NCBI GenBank assembly: GCA_021812735.1
Contig: JAKAMV010000491.1
Coordinates: forward strand, 1-7,492
Direction of reading: 5' to 3'
Length of the DNA: 7,492 nucleotides
From: Chloroflexota bacterium
GTDB taxonomy: Bacteria; Chloroflexota; Limnocylindria; Limnocylindrales; CSP1-4
Shown here: piece after piece, positions 1 to 6,320 of the stretch
How positions within the stretch are numbered: the first letter of the stretch is position 1
Layout: each line of letters starts with the position of its first letter
Made by a program: the position numbers and the translations under genes
Notes under the pieces: model-generated
The model's input: the letters and a program-made list of their open reading frames with translations, nothing else
Database searches by the model: none
Told to the model about the DNA's origin: nothing

Positions 1-1461
1 GGGGATGGCCGGGTCATACGCCTGGGTGCTGGCGCCCAGCTTGAGGCCGACGGCGGCAAGCGCGTTGGCGGCATCGCCCAGCGACATGCTCCGCAAGTCC
101 GGCACCGGAACCGCGGAGGGGCCCACAGCCACGGTGAGATTGATCGTCGTGCCGGCGGGGACCGACGCGCCCGGCTTGGGATCCTGCGAGAGGACGGTGT
201 CGGCGGGAACGGAGGTGCTCTGCTGGGTCGCCGACCGAACGGTCGAGAGGCCCAGTGCGGCCGCCTGCGCGGCAGCGTCGGAGTAGAGCGCGTTGACGAG
301 GTTCGGCACGGTCACCGAGGGACCCGAGGTGTTCCCCTGCGGCGACTCCGTCGGGATCACCACGCCGCTGGAGATCATCCTGAACAGCAGGATGGCGGCG
401 ACGATCAGGATGCCGATGCCCAGGAGGCCGGCGATCCAGGCCCACGGGCCGCTGCCGTCATCCTCAAGCGCCTCCTCGTAGCGCCGTGCGATGGGGACCG
501 ACCCTGGCGGCGGGGCGCTCTGCGAGGGCGCCGGAGCCACGGGCGCATAGGCCTCGGGCGGGTAGTTCACGTTCGGCCTAGTGGCCGTCTGGGCGGCAGC
601 GGCGGCGGCAGCGGCGATGCCGGGCGCCGGCGGGGTATCGACGAGGAACCCGTCGAGGGTGCCACCCATGGCGGCCGCGGACGGATACCGGTCCGCCGGG
701 TCCAGGGCCATCGCCCGGGCAACGATCGCGTCGAGGGCCGGCGGCACCGACGCGCGCAGCGAGGAGGGCCGCGGCGGCGGCGTCGACAGGCGGGCGAGCG
801 CCACAGCGGCGGCGCCGTCGCCTGAGAACGGCCGCTGGCCTGTCAGGGTCTCGAAGAGGACGATCCCCAGCGCGTAGATGTCGGACGCCGCCGTCGCCGG
901 CTCGCCGCGCGCCTGCTCGGGCGCGAAGTAGTGCACCGAGCCCATCGTCAGGCCGGGCAGCGTCACCTGCGCATCGTCGAGGGCGCGCGCGATGCCGAAG
1001 TCCGCGACCTTGACCCGGCCATCGCGACTGATCAGGATGTTCGACGGCTTGACGTCGCGGTGGACGATCCCCCGCGAGTGGGCGGCGTGGAGCGCTCGCG
1101 CCACCTCGGCGCCGACGCGGGCGGCCTGCCGCGGTGCCAGCGGCCCGTTCTCGCGCAGGATCGAGGCGAGGTCCTGGCCGTCCACCATCTCCATGACGAT
1201 GTACTGGTCGCCGCCCTGGTCCTGGCCGGAGTCGAACACGGCCACGATGTTCGGGTGGCTCAGCGAGGCGGCGGCCCGTGCCTCGTCGCGGAATCGGGCC
1301 ACGAAATCCGGGTCCTGGCCGAATTCGGGCCGGAGCACCTTGACCGCCACGTCCCGCTCGAGCTGGGCATCGCGCGCACGGTAGATCGTGGCCATGCCGC
1401 CTTGGCCCAGGAGCTCCAGGAGGCGGTACCGACCGCCGAGGATGCTGCCGATCTCGGTCAC
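1..1461 (-). CDS. PASTA-domain serine/threonine protein kinase (PknB/StkP type), C terminus beyond window
   Basis: A membrane receptor kinase that phosphorylates Ser/Thr on cytoplasmic proteins; in this family the external PASTA repeats bind peptidoglycan fragments and the kinase tunes cell-wall synthesis and division. It reads openly for 487 codons and leaves the window at base 1. The kinase domain spans about residues 10-265: glycine loop G19-Q-G-G-M-A24, ATP lysine K41 (VAVK), helix-C glutamate near E60, HRDVKPSN with catalytic D136, DFG at 154-156 and APE at 180-182, so it should be active. T167 and T172 lie in the activation loop. A Pro/Ala-rich linker (with eight Ala at 283-290) leads to one membrane helix, about 340-360, then PASTA 1 (about 382-447) and the start of PASTA 2 (450 onward, cut). 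The GTG start at 1461 is chosen because AGGAG lies 10 bases upstream and the family motif begins at once (TEIGSILGGRYRLLELLG). It lies 40 bases behind galU, probably co-transcribed. Substrates are unknown. Confidence 0.96.
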   Translation of the reverse strand, partial: MTEIGSILGGRYRLLELLGQGGMATIYRARDAQLERDVAVKVLRPEFGQDPDFVARFRDEARAAASLSHPNIVAVFDSGQDQGGDQYIVMEMVDGQDLASILRENGPLAPRQAARVGAEVARALHAAHSRGIVHRDVKPSNILISRDGRVKVADFGIARALDDAQVTLPGLTMGSVHYFAPEQARGEPATAASDIYALGIVLFETLTGQRPFSGDGAAAVALARLSTPPPRPSSLRASVPPALDAIVARAMALDPADRYPSAAAMGGTLDGFLVDTPPAPGIAAAAAAAAQTATRPNVNYPPEAYAPVAPAPSQSAPPPGSVPIARRYEEALEDDGSGPWAWIAGLLGIGILIVAAILLFRMISSGVVIPTESPQGNTSGPSVTVPNLVNALYSDAAAQAAALGLSTVRSATQQSTSVPADTVLSQDPKPGASVPAGTTINLTVAVGPSAVPVPDLRSMSLGDAANALAAVGLKLGASTQAYDPAIP

Positions 1462-1501
1462 GTGTGGCGATCTCCTGCTGGCGCGGGCCCGCGGTGGCGA
1501 C

Positions 1502-2380
1502 TCAGATGTCGAGCGAGCGGAGGAACGAGCGGAACTCCCCGCCGAACTCGGGGCGGACGAGCGCCAGCTCCACAGACGCCTGGAGCCAGCCCATCGTGGT
1601 GCCGGCGTCGAATCGCCGCCCCTCGAAGGCGTAGCCGAAGACACTCTGCTCGTCCATCAGCGCGTGGATCGCATCGGTCAGCTGGATCTCGCCACCAGCG
1701 CCCCGCTGCGTCTGCTCGAGCTTGTCGAAGATCTTGGGCGTCAGCACGTAGCGTCCGATCACCGCCAGGTTCGACGGCGCCGTCCCCGCGGCCGGCTTCT
1801 CGACGAGCTGGCTCACGTGGTAGGTCCGCTCGCCGTCCGAGTCGAGGCCCACGCGACCGCCGCCGATCACGCCGTACCGGCGCGTCTCGTCCTCGGGGAC
1901 CTCCATGACGGCCACCACCGAGCCGTGGTGCTGGTGGTAGGCGTGGATCAGCTGGCCGATGCACGGCCGGTCGCTGATGACCACGTCGTCGGGGAGGATG
2001 ACCGCGAACGGCTCGTGGCCGATGAGGTCCTTCGCCATGAGCACGGCGTGGCCGAGGCCCAGCTGCTCCTTCTGGCGGATGTAGGCGACCTGCGCGAGGT
2101 CGGTGATATGGCGCACCTGGCGCAGGCGCTCGATGTCGCCCTTCTCCTCGAGGAGGTGCTCGAGCTCGAAGTTGAGGTCGAAGTGGTCCTCGATCGCGCG
2201 CTTCTGGCTCGAGGTGACGATGATCACCTGCTCGATGCCGGCGGCGACCGCCTCCTCGACGGCGTACTGGATGACGGGCTTGTCGACCAGCGGCAGCATC
2301 TCTTTGGGCTGCGCCTTGGTCGCGGGCAGGAAGCGGGTTCCCCAGCCGGCGGCCGGAAACACGGCTTTTCGGACGCGCAT
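1502..2380 (-). CDS. galU: UTP--glucose-1-phosphate uridylyltransferase (GalU)
   Basis: Cytoplasmic enzyme making UDP-glucose and pyrophosphate from UTP and glucose 1-phosphate; UDP-glucose feeds glycolipid, polysaccharide and envelope glycan synthesis. The 292-residue product has the normal length for bacterial GalU. Visible signatures are the nucleotide-binding loop PAAGWGTRFLPATKAQPKEM (residues 9-28), KPVIQYAVEEAVAAGI (34-49), QLGLGHAV (106-113), the metal-binding region LPDDVV (129-134), VEKP (193-196) with the conserved lysine K195, GGEIQLTDAI (229-238) and RFDAGTTMGWLQA (256-268). The usual Cys in RFDCG is Ala here, a common variation. The ATG at 2380 begins directly at the conserved MRVRKAVFPAAG; GAGAGG lies 4 bases upstream as a tolerable ribosome site. 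A promoter candidate sits in the 63-base gap behind the hydrolase gene. The PASTA kinase gene follows 40 bases downstream with no visible terminator between, so the two are likely one transcript. Confidence 0.97.
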   Translation of the reverse strand: MRVRKAVFPAAGWGTRFLPATKAQPKEMLPLVDKPVIQYAVEEAVAAGIEQVIIVTSSQKRAIEDHFDLNFELEHLLEEKGDIERLRQVRHITDLAQVAYIRQKEQLGLGHAVLMAKDLIGHEPFAVILPDDVVISDRPCIGQLIHAYHQHHGSVVAVMEVPEDETRRYGVIGGGRVGLDSDGERTYHVSQLVEKPAAGTAPSNLAVIGRYVLTPKIFDKLEQTQRGAGGEIQLTDAIHALMDEQSVFGYAFEGRRFDAGTTMGWLQASVELALVRPEFGGEFRSFLRSLDI

Positions 2381-2414
2381 CGAACCTCTCGGCAGCGGGC
2401 GTGGCGTGGCGCCT

Positions 2415-2441
2415 AGTATACCGGTGGCCCGGCGTCCTCAA
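2415..2441 (-). promoter_or_regulatory. Candidate sigma-70-type promoter for galU and the kinase gene
   Basis: On the minus strand TATACT (2415-2420, five of six matches to TATAAT) is preceded by TTGAGG (2436-2441, four of six matches to TTGACA) with a 15-base spacer, shorter than the usual 16-18. The predicted transcript start near 2408 gives a leader of about 28 bases before the galU ATG. The element is an AT-rich patch in very GC-rich DNA, and it fills the gap between the hydrolase stop (2444) and galU. Inference only. Confidence 0.42.
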
Positions 2442-2443
2442 CC

Positions 2444-3238
2444 TCAGCCGGTCTGGCGGACGCCCTCGACGAAGCGCGCCACCAAGGTCGAGAACGTGCG
2501 AGGACGGTCCATCGGTGCCTGGTGCACGGCCCGGCCGAGGACCACGTGGCTCCCCGAGCGGCACGACTGTGCCCACGCCTCTCCGCCCGGCGCGAACACG
2601 AGGTCCAGGGCGCCGTTGACCAGGAGCACGGGCGTCCAGAGCAGGGCCAGCCGCTCGAGGTACGGTGTCCCGGCAACCGCCCGGAGGGCGCCCGCCCCGC
2701 CCCGCGGCCAGAACCCGTCCTCGATGACGGGATCTGCGGTCCGCGGCGGGTAGCGGACCCGGAACCAGGTGCGGCCGACGGCGTCCACCAGGCCGCGGGG
2801 CGCGTGCGCCAGAACCCAGGCGAGCATCCGGAACGGCAGGGCGACCGGGCCGCGCGGCTCGGCAGAGCAGCCCGCGAGCACGAGGCCGGCCACCCGCTCG
2901 GGGTGGCGATGCGCCGTGTCGATCGCGACGTAGCCGCCCAGAGACAGGCCCACCACCACCGCCCTCCCGTCGGGGCACTCGGCGGCGATGGCGTCGGCCA
3001 CCGAGTCGGCGGCGCCCTCGCGCGTGAACGGCACGGCGGCGAGGGTGCCGTGTCCGGGGAGGTCGACCGCGATGCAGCGGTAGCGCTCGGACAGGAGGCG
3101 CAGCTGGGGAGACCACTGGGCCCGCGTCAGGAGCGTGCCGTGGACGAACACGATCGCCGGCGCGCCGAGGGGCCCCGTGGCGACCCACGCACCGGCGGCC
3201 GGTGAACCGCTCAGACGGCCCGGTGCTCGATCGCCCAC
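2444..3238 (-). CDS. Alpha/beta-hydrolase fold protein (serine hydrolase, substrate unknown)
   Basis: A soluble 264-residue single-domain alpha/beta hydrolase with a complete apparent triad. FVHG at 31-34 forms the oxyanion turn, YRCIAVDLPGHG (53-64) is the typical strand-loop, the nucleophile elbow is GLSLGG (97-102) with S99, the acid is probably D212 in LLVNGALDL, and the base is H239 in GRAVHQAPMDRP. No signal peptide is seen. The residue pattern resembles the esterase / lactonase / MenH-like group, but the family is too varied to name a substrate. The start is GTG at 3238, inside the upstream response-regulator gene, giving a 28-base overlap. No other GTG or ATG lies in frame before the conserved fold, so this overlap seems real unless a rarer start is used. 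The overlap implies translation coupled to the regulator. An ordinary housekeeping or detoxifying esterase is the default reading. Confidence 0.9.
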   Translation of the reverse strand: MGDRAPGRLSGSPAAGAWVATGPLGAPAIVFVHGTLLTRAQWSPQLRLLSERYRCIAVDLPGHGTLAAVPFTREGAADSVADAIAAECPDGRAVVVGLSLGGYVAIDTAHRHPERVAGLVLAGCSAEPRGPVALPFRMLAWVLAHAPRGLVDAVGRTWFRVRYPPRTADPVIEDGFWPRGGAGALRAVAGTPYLERLALLWTPVLLVNGALDLVFAPGGEAWAQSCRSGSHVVLGRAVHQAPMDRPRTFSTLVARFVEGVRQTG

Positions 3239-3885
3239 AGCGCGGCCTGCGTCCGGCTAGCCAGGTCCAGCTTGCCGAGGATGTTGGAGACGTGGGTTCG
3301 CGCGGTCCGCTCGGTGATGTCGAGCAGGGCCGCGATCTCCTTGTTCGAGTGGCCGCGCGCGACCAGGCGGAGGACCTCGCGCTCGCGCTCGGTGAGCGGC
3401 TCGTGGCCCGGGTGCGCGCCGCGGATCCGCTGTGCCAGCATGCGGGCCACCTGGGGGTCGAGGTGGACCTCGCCCGCGTGGGCACGCCGGATCGCGACGG
3501 CCACGTCGTCTGCCTCGGCGTCCTTGAGCAGGTATCCCGAGGCGCCGGCCTCGAGCGCGGCGGCGACGCGGTCCTCCTCGATGAAGCTCGTGAGCGCCAC
3601 GATCTCGATGTCGGGGTGGCGACCCTTGATCGCCGCGATCGCCGCGATGCCGTCCATGGCCGGCATGACGATGTCCATCAGCACGACGTCGGGGAGCAGG
3701 GCATCGGTCAGCTCCAGGGCGCGCTTGCCGTTCTCCGCCTCGCCGACGACGTCGATGTCGTCGAGGAGGTCGAAGAAGCCGCGCAGGCCGCGGCGGACGA
3801 CCGTGTGGTCGTCGACGATCAGGACGCGGATGCGACGGGCCCCTTGCCGGTCGGCCGCGCGCGCTCCGGTGTCGGCATTGCTCAT
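3211..3885 (-). CDS. NarL/FixJ-family two-component response regulator (receiver + LuxR-type HTH)
   Basis: A cytoplasmic transcription factor activated by phosphorylation, 224 residues, a typical NarL-family length. The receiver domain covers about 19-135: acidic pair D25-D26 in VLIVDDH, phospho-acceptor D71 in VVLMDIVMP, switch threonine T99 and invariant lysine K121 in YLLKD. The DNA-binding GerE/LuxR domain covers about 162-222, starting LTEREREVLRLVARGHSNKEIA and ending in RTHVSNILGKL. All signalling residues are intact. It resembles the LiaR/VraR/DegU branch, whose partners are membrane histidine kinases, but no histidine kinase gene is in this window, so it is an orphan here. The ATG at 3885 is supported by a TATCCT box 7 bases upstream, which suits a leaderless message; no Shine-Dalgarno is seen. 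The first 18 residues are an unconserved-looking tail. The hydrolase gene starts inside its 3' end. Confidence 0.95.
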   Translation of the reverse strand: MSNADTGARAADRQGARRIRVLIVDDHTVVRRGLRGFFDLLDDIDVVGEAENGKRALELTDALLPDVVLMDIVMPAMDGIAAIAAIKGRHPDIEIVALTSFIEEDRVAAALEAGASGYLLKDAEADDVAVAIRRAHAGEVHLDPQVARMLAQRIRGAHPGHEPLTEREREVLRLVARGHSNKEIAALLDITERTARTHVSNILGKLDLASRTQAALWAIEHRAV

Positions 3886-3892
3886 CGGGGTC

Positions 3893-3898
3893 AGGATA
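3893..3898 (-). promoter_or_regulatory. Candidate -10 element of a leaderless promoter for the response regulator
   Basis: TATCCT on the minus strand ends 7 bases before the ATG at 3885, so transcription would begin at or next to the start codon. No purine-rich ribosome site lies between. No convincing -35 box is visible upstream. The 43-base gap to the membrane-protein gene (3886-3928) shows no terminator hairpin, so read-through from upstream is also possible. Confidence 0.38.
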
Positions 3899-3928
3899 CG
3901 CGGTACGCCCGGCCCGGAGACCCCCCAG

Positions 3929-5029
3929 TCAGCCCTGCTCGCCGGGGGCGGCGGGGTCCGACGCCGCCATGGCGACGGCAGCGGCGTCGCGCTTGCGGGC
4001 CCGCTCGCGCCGTGCGGTCGCCAGGCGGATCGAGGTGAACGGGATCCTGACCTCGCGGAACACCTCGGTGGACACCAGGAACCCCGCCAGCAGCAGGACG
4101 ATCCCCACCAGCTTGCCGAGCGAGCTGATCGCCGTCGAGCCGGCGACGCTCAGCGAGTCCGTCGCCAGCGGGACCAGGGCGCCCGCGGCGATCAGCAGCG
4201 TGGCCGGCACGCGGGAGTGCAGGCGCCCTGCGAGCAGGTCCCGGGCGGCGCCCGGAAGGGACGCCACGAAGTTGACCGCGATGGCGGGCACGGCGATCAG
4301 CAGGTTGAACAGGAACTGGTCGCCCGGCTGGGTCGGGTCCAGCGAGTACGGCAGGATGCGCCGCTTGGGCATGAACACGTATGCGGAGAACACGGCGCCC
4401 AGCAGGAGGGCCATGCCGCCGGGGATGTTCATCACGGGCGCCAGGAGGTGTAGATAGGCGGGCATCGCGTCGCCGATGGGCTGGCCGGCATCGTTGAGGA
4501 CGTAGCCGGGCGCGGGCAGCGGCGGCATCACCACCGTGACCGCAATGCCGATGAGGGTGAGCACCCCGACGAAGGCGGCTGAGACGATTGCCCAGCGCTC
4601 GCTCACGAAATACGACTGCACGAACACGATCACGGCGGTCACGAAGGCGCCGACCGCGTACACGAACGGCAGCGGCCCAGCCCCCGCGTTCTTCGGGCTG
4701 ATCCCGCCCATCAGCGCCACGAAGCCGGCGAGCAGGAACAGCGCGGCGTACGTGTAGCCGAACCTCGTCCGGGCGAGCAGGAACCCCGTGCCGAGGCCCA
4801 GCCACGCCGCCGTCATGATCCCGCCGGCGAGGTACCACATGCGGTACAGCGGCTCGCTCCAGCCGGCTGCGGCGGCGAACGCCTCGGCGCCGGACCCGAG
4901 GGTATAGCACAGCGTGCCCACCGCCCACGCGAGCTGGAAGCCGTGGCGGCGATCCCGCCACTGGTCGACGAGGAGGACCGTGAACACGGCCGCGAGGACC
5001 GCCGTCAGGGCCGGGATCGCGATGGTCAC
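3929..5029 (-). CDS. Polytopic integral membrane protein, function unknown, coupled to the HTH regulator gene
   Basis: A 366-residue protein that is almost wholly hydrophobic helices. Likely membrane segments by eye: 3-21, 31-52, 63-86, 92-110, 119-140, 146-168, 193-219, 239-258, 275-291 and 302-321. The last is followed by a basic cytoplasmic tail (TARRERARKRD, 338-348) and an Ala/Pro-rich end. A hydrophilic loop lies at 169-192. The N-terminal half (WRDRRHGFQLAWAVGTLCY, then AEAF..GWSEPLYRMWYLAG) reminds me loosely of 7TM sensor input regions seen in some histidine kinases, but no kinase or other catalytic domain follows. I see no transporter motif. The GTG start at 5029 overlaps the TGA stop of the preceding HTH gene as GTGA, a clear sign of translational coupling. 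Possible roles are a membrane sensor or partner controlling that regulator, or simply its target; neither can be shown from sequence. Confidence 0.85.
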   Translation of the reverse strand: MTIAIPALTAVLAAVFTVLLVDQWRDRRHGFQLAWAVGTLCYTLGSGAEAFAAAAGWSEPLYRMWYLAGGIMTAAWLGLGTGFLLARTRFGYTYAALFLLAGFVALMGGISPKNAGAGPLPFVYAVGAFVTAVIVFVQSYFVSERWAIVSAAFVGVLTLIGIAVTVVMPPLPAPGYVLNDAGQPIGDAMPAYLHLLAPVMNIPGGMALLLGAVFSAYVFMPKRRILPYSLDPTQPGDQFLFNLLIAVPAIAVNFVASLPGAARDLLAGRLHSRVPATLLIAAGALVPLATDSLSVAGSTAISSLGKLVGIVLLLAGFLVSTEVFREVRIPFTSIRLATARRERARKRDAAAVAMAASDPAAPGEQG

Positions 5030-5802
5030 GGTTGCTCGCTGGACCTCCCGTCAGCATCCACCGTCGGGGCAGCCTCCCCGGAGGTGCCGGGCGCGCCTGG
5101 CGCGGGCAGCGCCGCGGCGGGCCGTCGTCGCGGGCCCGACGCCTCGCGCGCGACCACCTCGTGTCCGGCGACGAAGGCGAGCAGGAGCCGGTCGAGGAGC
5201 CAGGTCGAGGCGTCGAACAAGTCTCCGACCCGAGCCGCGTCGACCCCACGGCGCCGGGCGACCACGCCCAGCTCGGCGAGGAACGGCCGCCGCGCGGACA
5301 CGAACATCGACACGCCGTCGGCGAGTGAGACGTTGTACAGGGCCAGCCGCTCGCCGAGGCGAGCCGCGAGGTCGATCGCCTCGCGCTCGGCGAGGGCGCG
5401 CGCCTGGCCGGTCTCGTCGAGGTGGCGGACGAGCGCGGCCACCAGCTGGCGGCCGATGTCGCGGAACGAATCCCGGTCGGCGGCCGGCACCCTCGTCCGC
5501 AGGTCCATCGCCGTCCCGTGCTGCTCGCTGTAGCGTCGCCGATACGCCGCGGACAGCCGGTCGGCGTTGGACCCGAGGGAGGCGAGGCCGTGCTCGGGAC
5601 CGGTCCGCCGGGCCGCCATCAGGCGCTCGAGCGCCTTGCGCTCGAACCGGCGATGGCCTCCCGGCGTCGTGAATGCCGGGACCCGCCCCTCGTCCGCCCA
5701 GCGGCGGAGCGTGTCGGGATCGACGCCCAGCAGCCGGCTCGCCGCGCCGAGGGCGAGGCGCTCGGGCTGGGGCCGGTCTGCTGGCTGCCGGTCACTGGTC
5801 AC
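5026..5802 (-). CDS. BldC/MerR-like HTH transcriptional regulator with helical C-terminal domain
   Basis: A 258-residue DNA-binding protein. Residues 16-62 form an excisionase/BldC/MerR-type winged helix: LALGAASRLLGVDPDTLRRW, then EGRVPAFTTPGGHRRF (38-53), where GGHRRF is the family hallmark wing. There is no MerR coiled-coil dimer helix and no metal-binding Cys set. Residues about 108-220 make an all-helical domain (FRDIGRQLVAALVRHL, AIDLAARLGERLALYNVSLADGVSMF, FDASTWLLDRLLLAF). It somewhat resembles RsbRD/PucR-type helical input domains in stress and purine regulators; that comparison is tentative. The tail (221-258) is Pro/Ala/Gly-rich and probably disordered. The start is GTG at 5802 with GGGAGAG 4 bases upstream. 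Its stop overlaps the start of the membrane-protein gene. The HTH assignment is firm; target genes and ligand are unknown. Autoregulation of the AT-rich leader upstream would be typical but is inference. Confidence 0.88.
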   Translation of the reverse strand: MTSDRQPADRPQPERLALGAASRLLGVDPDTLRRWADEGRVPAFTTPGGHRRFERKALERLMAARRTGPEHGLASLGSNADRLSAAYRRRYSEQHGTAMDLRTRVPAADRDSFRDIGRQLVAALVRHLDETGQARALAEREAIDLAARLGERLALYNVSLADGVSMFVSARRPFLAELGVVARRRGVDAARVGDLFDASTWLLDRLLLAFVAGHEVVAREASGPRRRPAAALPAPGAPGTSGEAAPTVDADGRSSEQP

Positions 5803-5958
5803 GGTCTCTCCCGGTGGGACGCCCGGTACGCCGCAATACTCCCTGAATGTAGGAAAATCTGGGCCCCACTGGCGCTCGACGGCGGCGAGTGTACCACCCG
5901 ACCGGCGGGATCGGCAGCGGTCCAGGGCGCGCGCCGGAGGCGGTGGTCGGCGGTCCGG
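5803..5958 (-). promoter_or_regulatory. 156-base control region upstream of the HTH/membrane-protein pair
   Basis: The longest gap between genes in the window. On the minus strand an extended -10 candidate reads TGGTACACT (5888-5896: TG, one base, then TACACT, four of six matches to TATAAT). No good -35 is seen. Transcription from it would leave a leader of about 75 bases. That leader contains an unusually AT-rich stretch (about 5834-5860) standing out from the surrounding GC, then the ribosome site GGGAGAG next to the GTG. I see no riboswitch-like fold and no terminator with a T run for the preceding gene. Confidence 0.33.
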
Positions 5959-6312
5959 TCAGGCCGGGACGAACTCGTGGTCGTCCCGGTGGATCCCGTC
6001 GCACAGCCCGTACGACGGCGGCTCCGTCGGGAGCGCGACCGGGCGCATGATCTCGCGAACCTCGCCGCGGCGGCACAGCCGGTAGCCGTGCTCGGCCATC
6101 CACCGGCGTGCGCACGCCGGGTCTCCGTGGAACTGGTGCGGACCGGGGTTGATCGGCGCCGCCTCAGCCCAGCCGGCGGGCACCTCCGGCGCCACGACGT
6201 CGAGGATGCTGATCCGCCAGGGAGTTCCGGTGATGACCTCCCGGCAGCCGTCGCAGCGCTTCGCGATGTTGTCGTTGACGATCGTGCGGATCGTCACGCC
6301 CATGATCTCCAT
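5959..6312 (-). CDS. Small Cys/His-rich protein of unknown function, possible zinc-binding fold
   Basis: I do not recognise this family. From ATG at 6312 the product has 117 residues, soluble, with no membrane helix or signal peptide. Notable residues are C20-D-G-C23, H59, H62, C67 (FHGDPAC), C80 and C104. C20/C23 with H62/C67 could form a four-ligand zinc site like a treble clef or zinc ribbon; this is a guess from spacing. The rest alternates short strands (VTIRTIVNDN, WRISILDVV) with a helix (ACARRWMAEHGY). The frame stays open further upstream to 6441, but that extension lies over the 3' end of the acetyltransferase gene in another frame and has shadow-like Arg/Pro/Ser content. A second ATG at 6303 gives 114 residues and has GGAG only 3 bases before it. 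I prefer 6312, because TATCCT lies 8 bases upstream of it, as at the response regulator gene. Confidence 0.74.
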   Translation of the reverse strand: MEIMGVTIRTIVNDNIAKRCDGCREVITGTPWRISILDVVAPEVPAGWAEAAPINPGPHQFHGDPACARRWMAEHGYRLCRRGEVREIMRPVALPTEPPSYGLCDGIHRDDHEFVPA

Positions 6313-6320
6313 CGAGTCGG

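Noticed and set aside
586..618. GCC/GCT/GCG-rich triplet run, considered as a DNA repeat.
   Set aside because: It is in frame inside the kinase gene and simply encodes an eight-alanine run in the flexible juxtamembrane linker.
931..1908. 325-codon open frame on the plus strand opposite the kinase and galU 3' ends.
   Set aside because: It is antisense to well-recognised genes, with the low-complexity His/Asp/Arg composition typical of an antisense shadow and no ribosome site or motif.
1388..2416. 342-codon plus-strand open frame opposite galU.
   Set aside because: Its repeated Leu/Val/Asp/Glu text is the mirror of galU codons; galU itself is unmistakable.
1458..3485. 675-codon open frame on the minus strand running across galU, the hydrolase and part of the response regulator.
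   Set aside because: It is in a different frame from three genes with clear family motifs, and its translation is Arg/Pro/Gly-rich without any domain. High GC makes stops rare in alternate frames.
3891..5249. 452-codon open frame on the minus strand overlapping the membrane-protein gene.
   Set aside because: Arg/Pro/Gly-rich shadow frame; the overlapping frame gives membrane helices and a coupled start.
5825..5895. GGTACGCCGC paired at a distance with GCGGCG-AGT-GTACC, suggesting a large hairpin or operator arms.
   Set aside because: The arms are 10 bases with a 3-base interruption and about 47 bases apart, in GC-rich DNA; chance is a sufficient explanation.
5926..5935. GGCGCGCGCC perfect palindrome behind the small Cys/His gene, considered as a terminator.
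   Set aside because: There is no loop and no T run; alternating GC palindromes are common at this composition.
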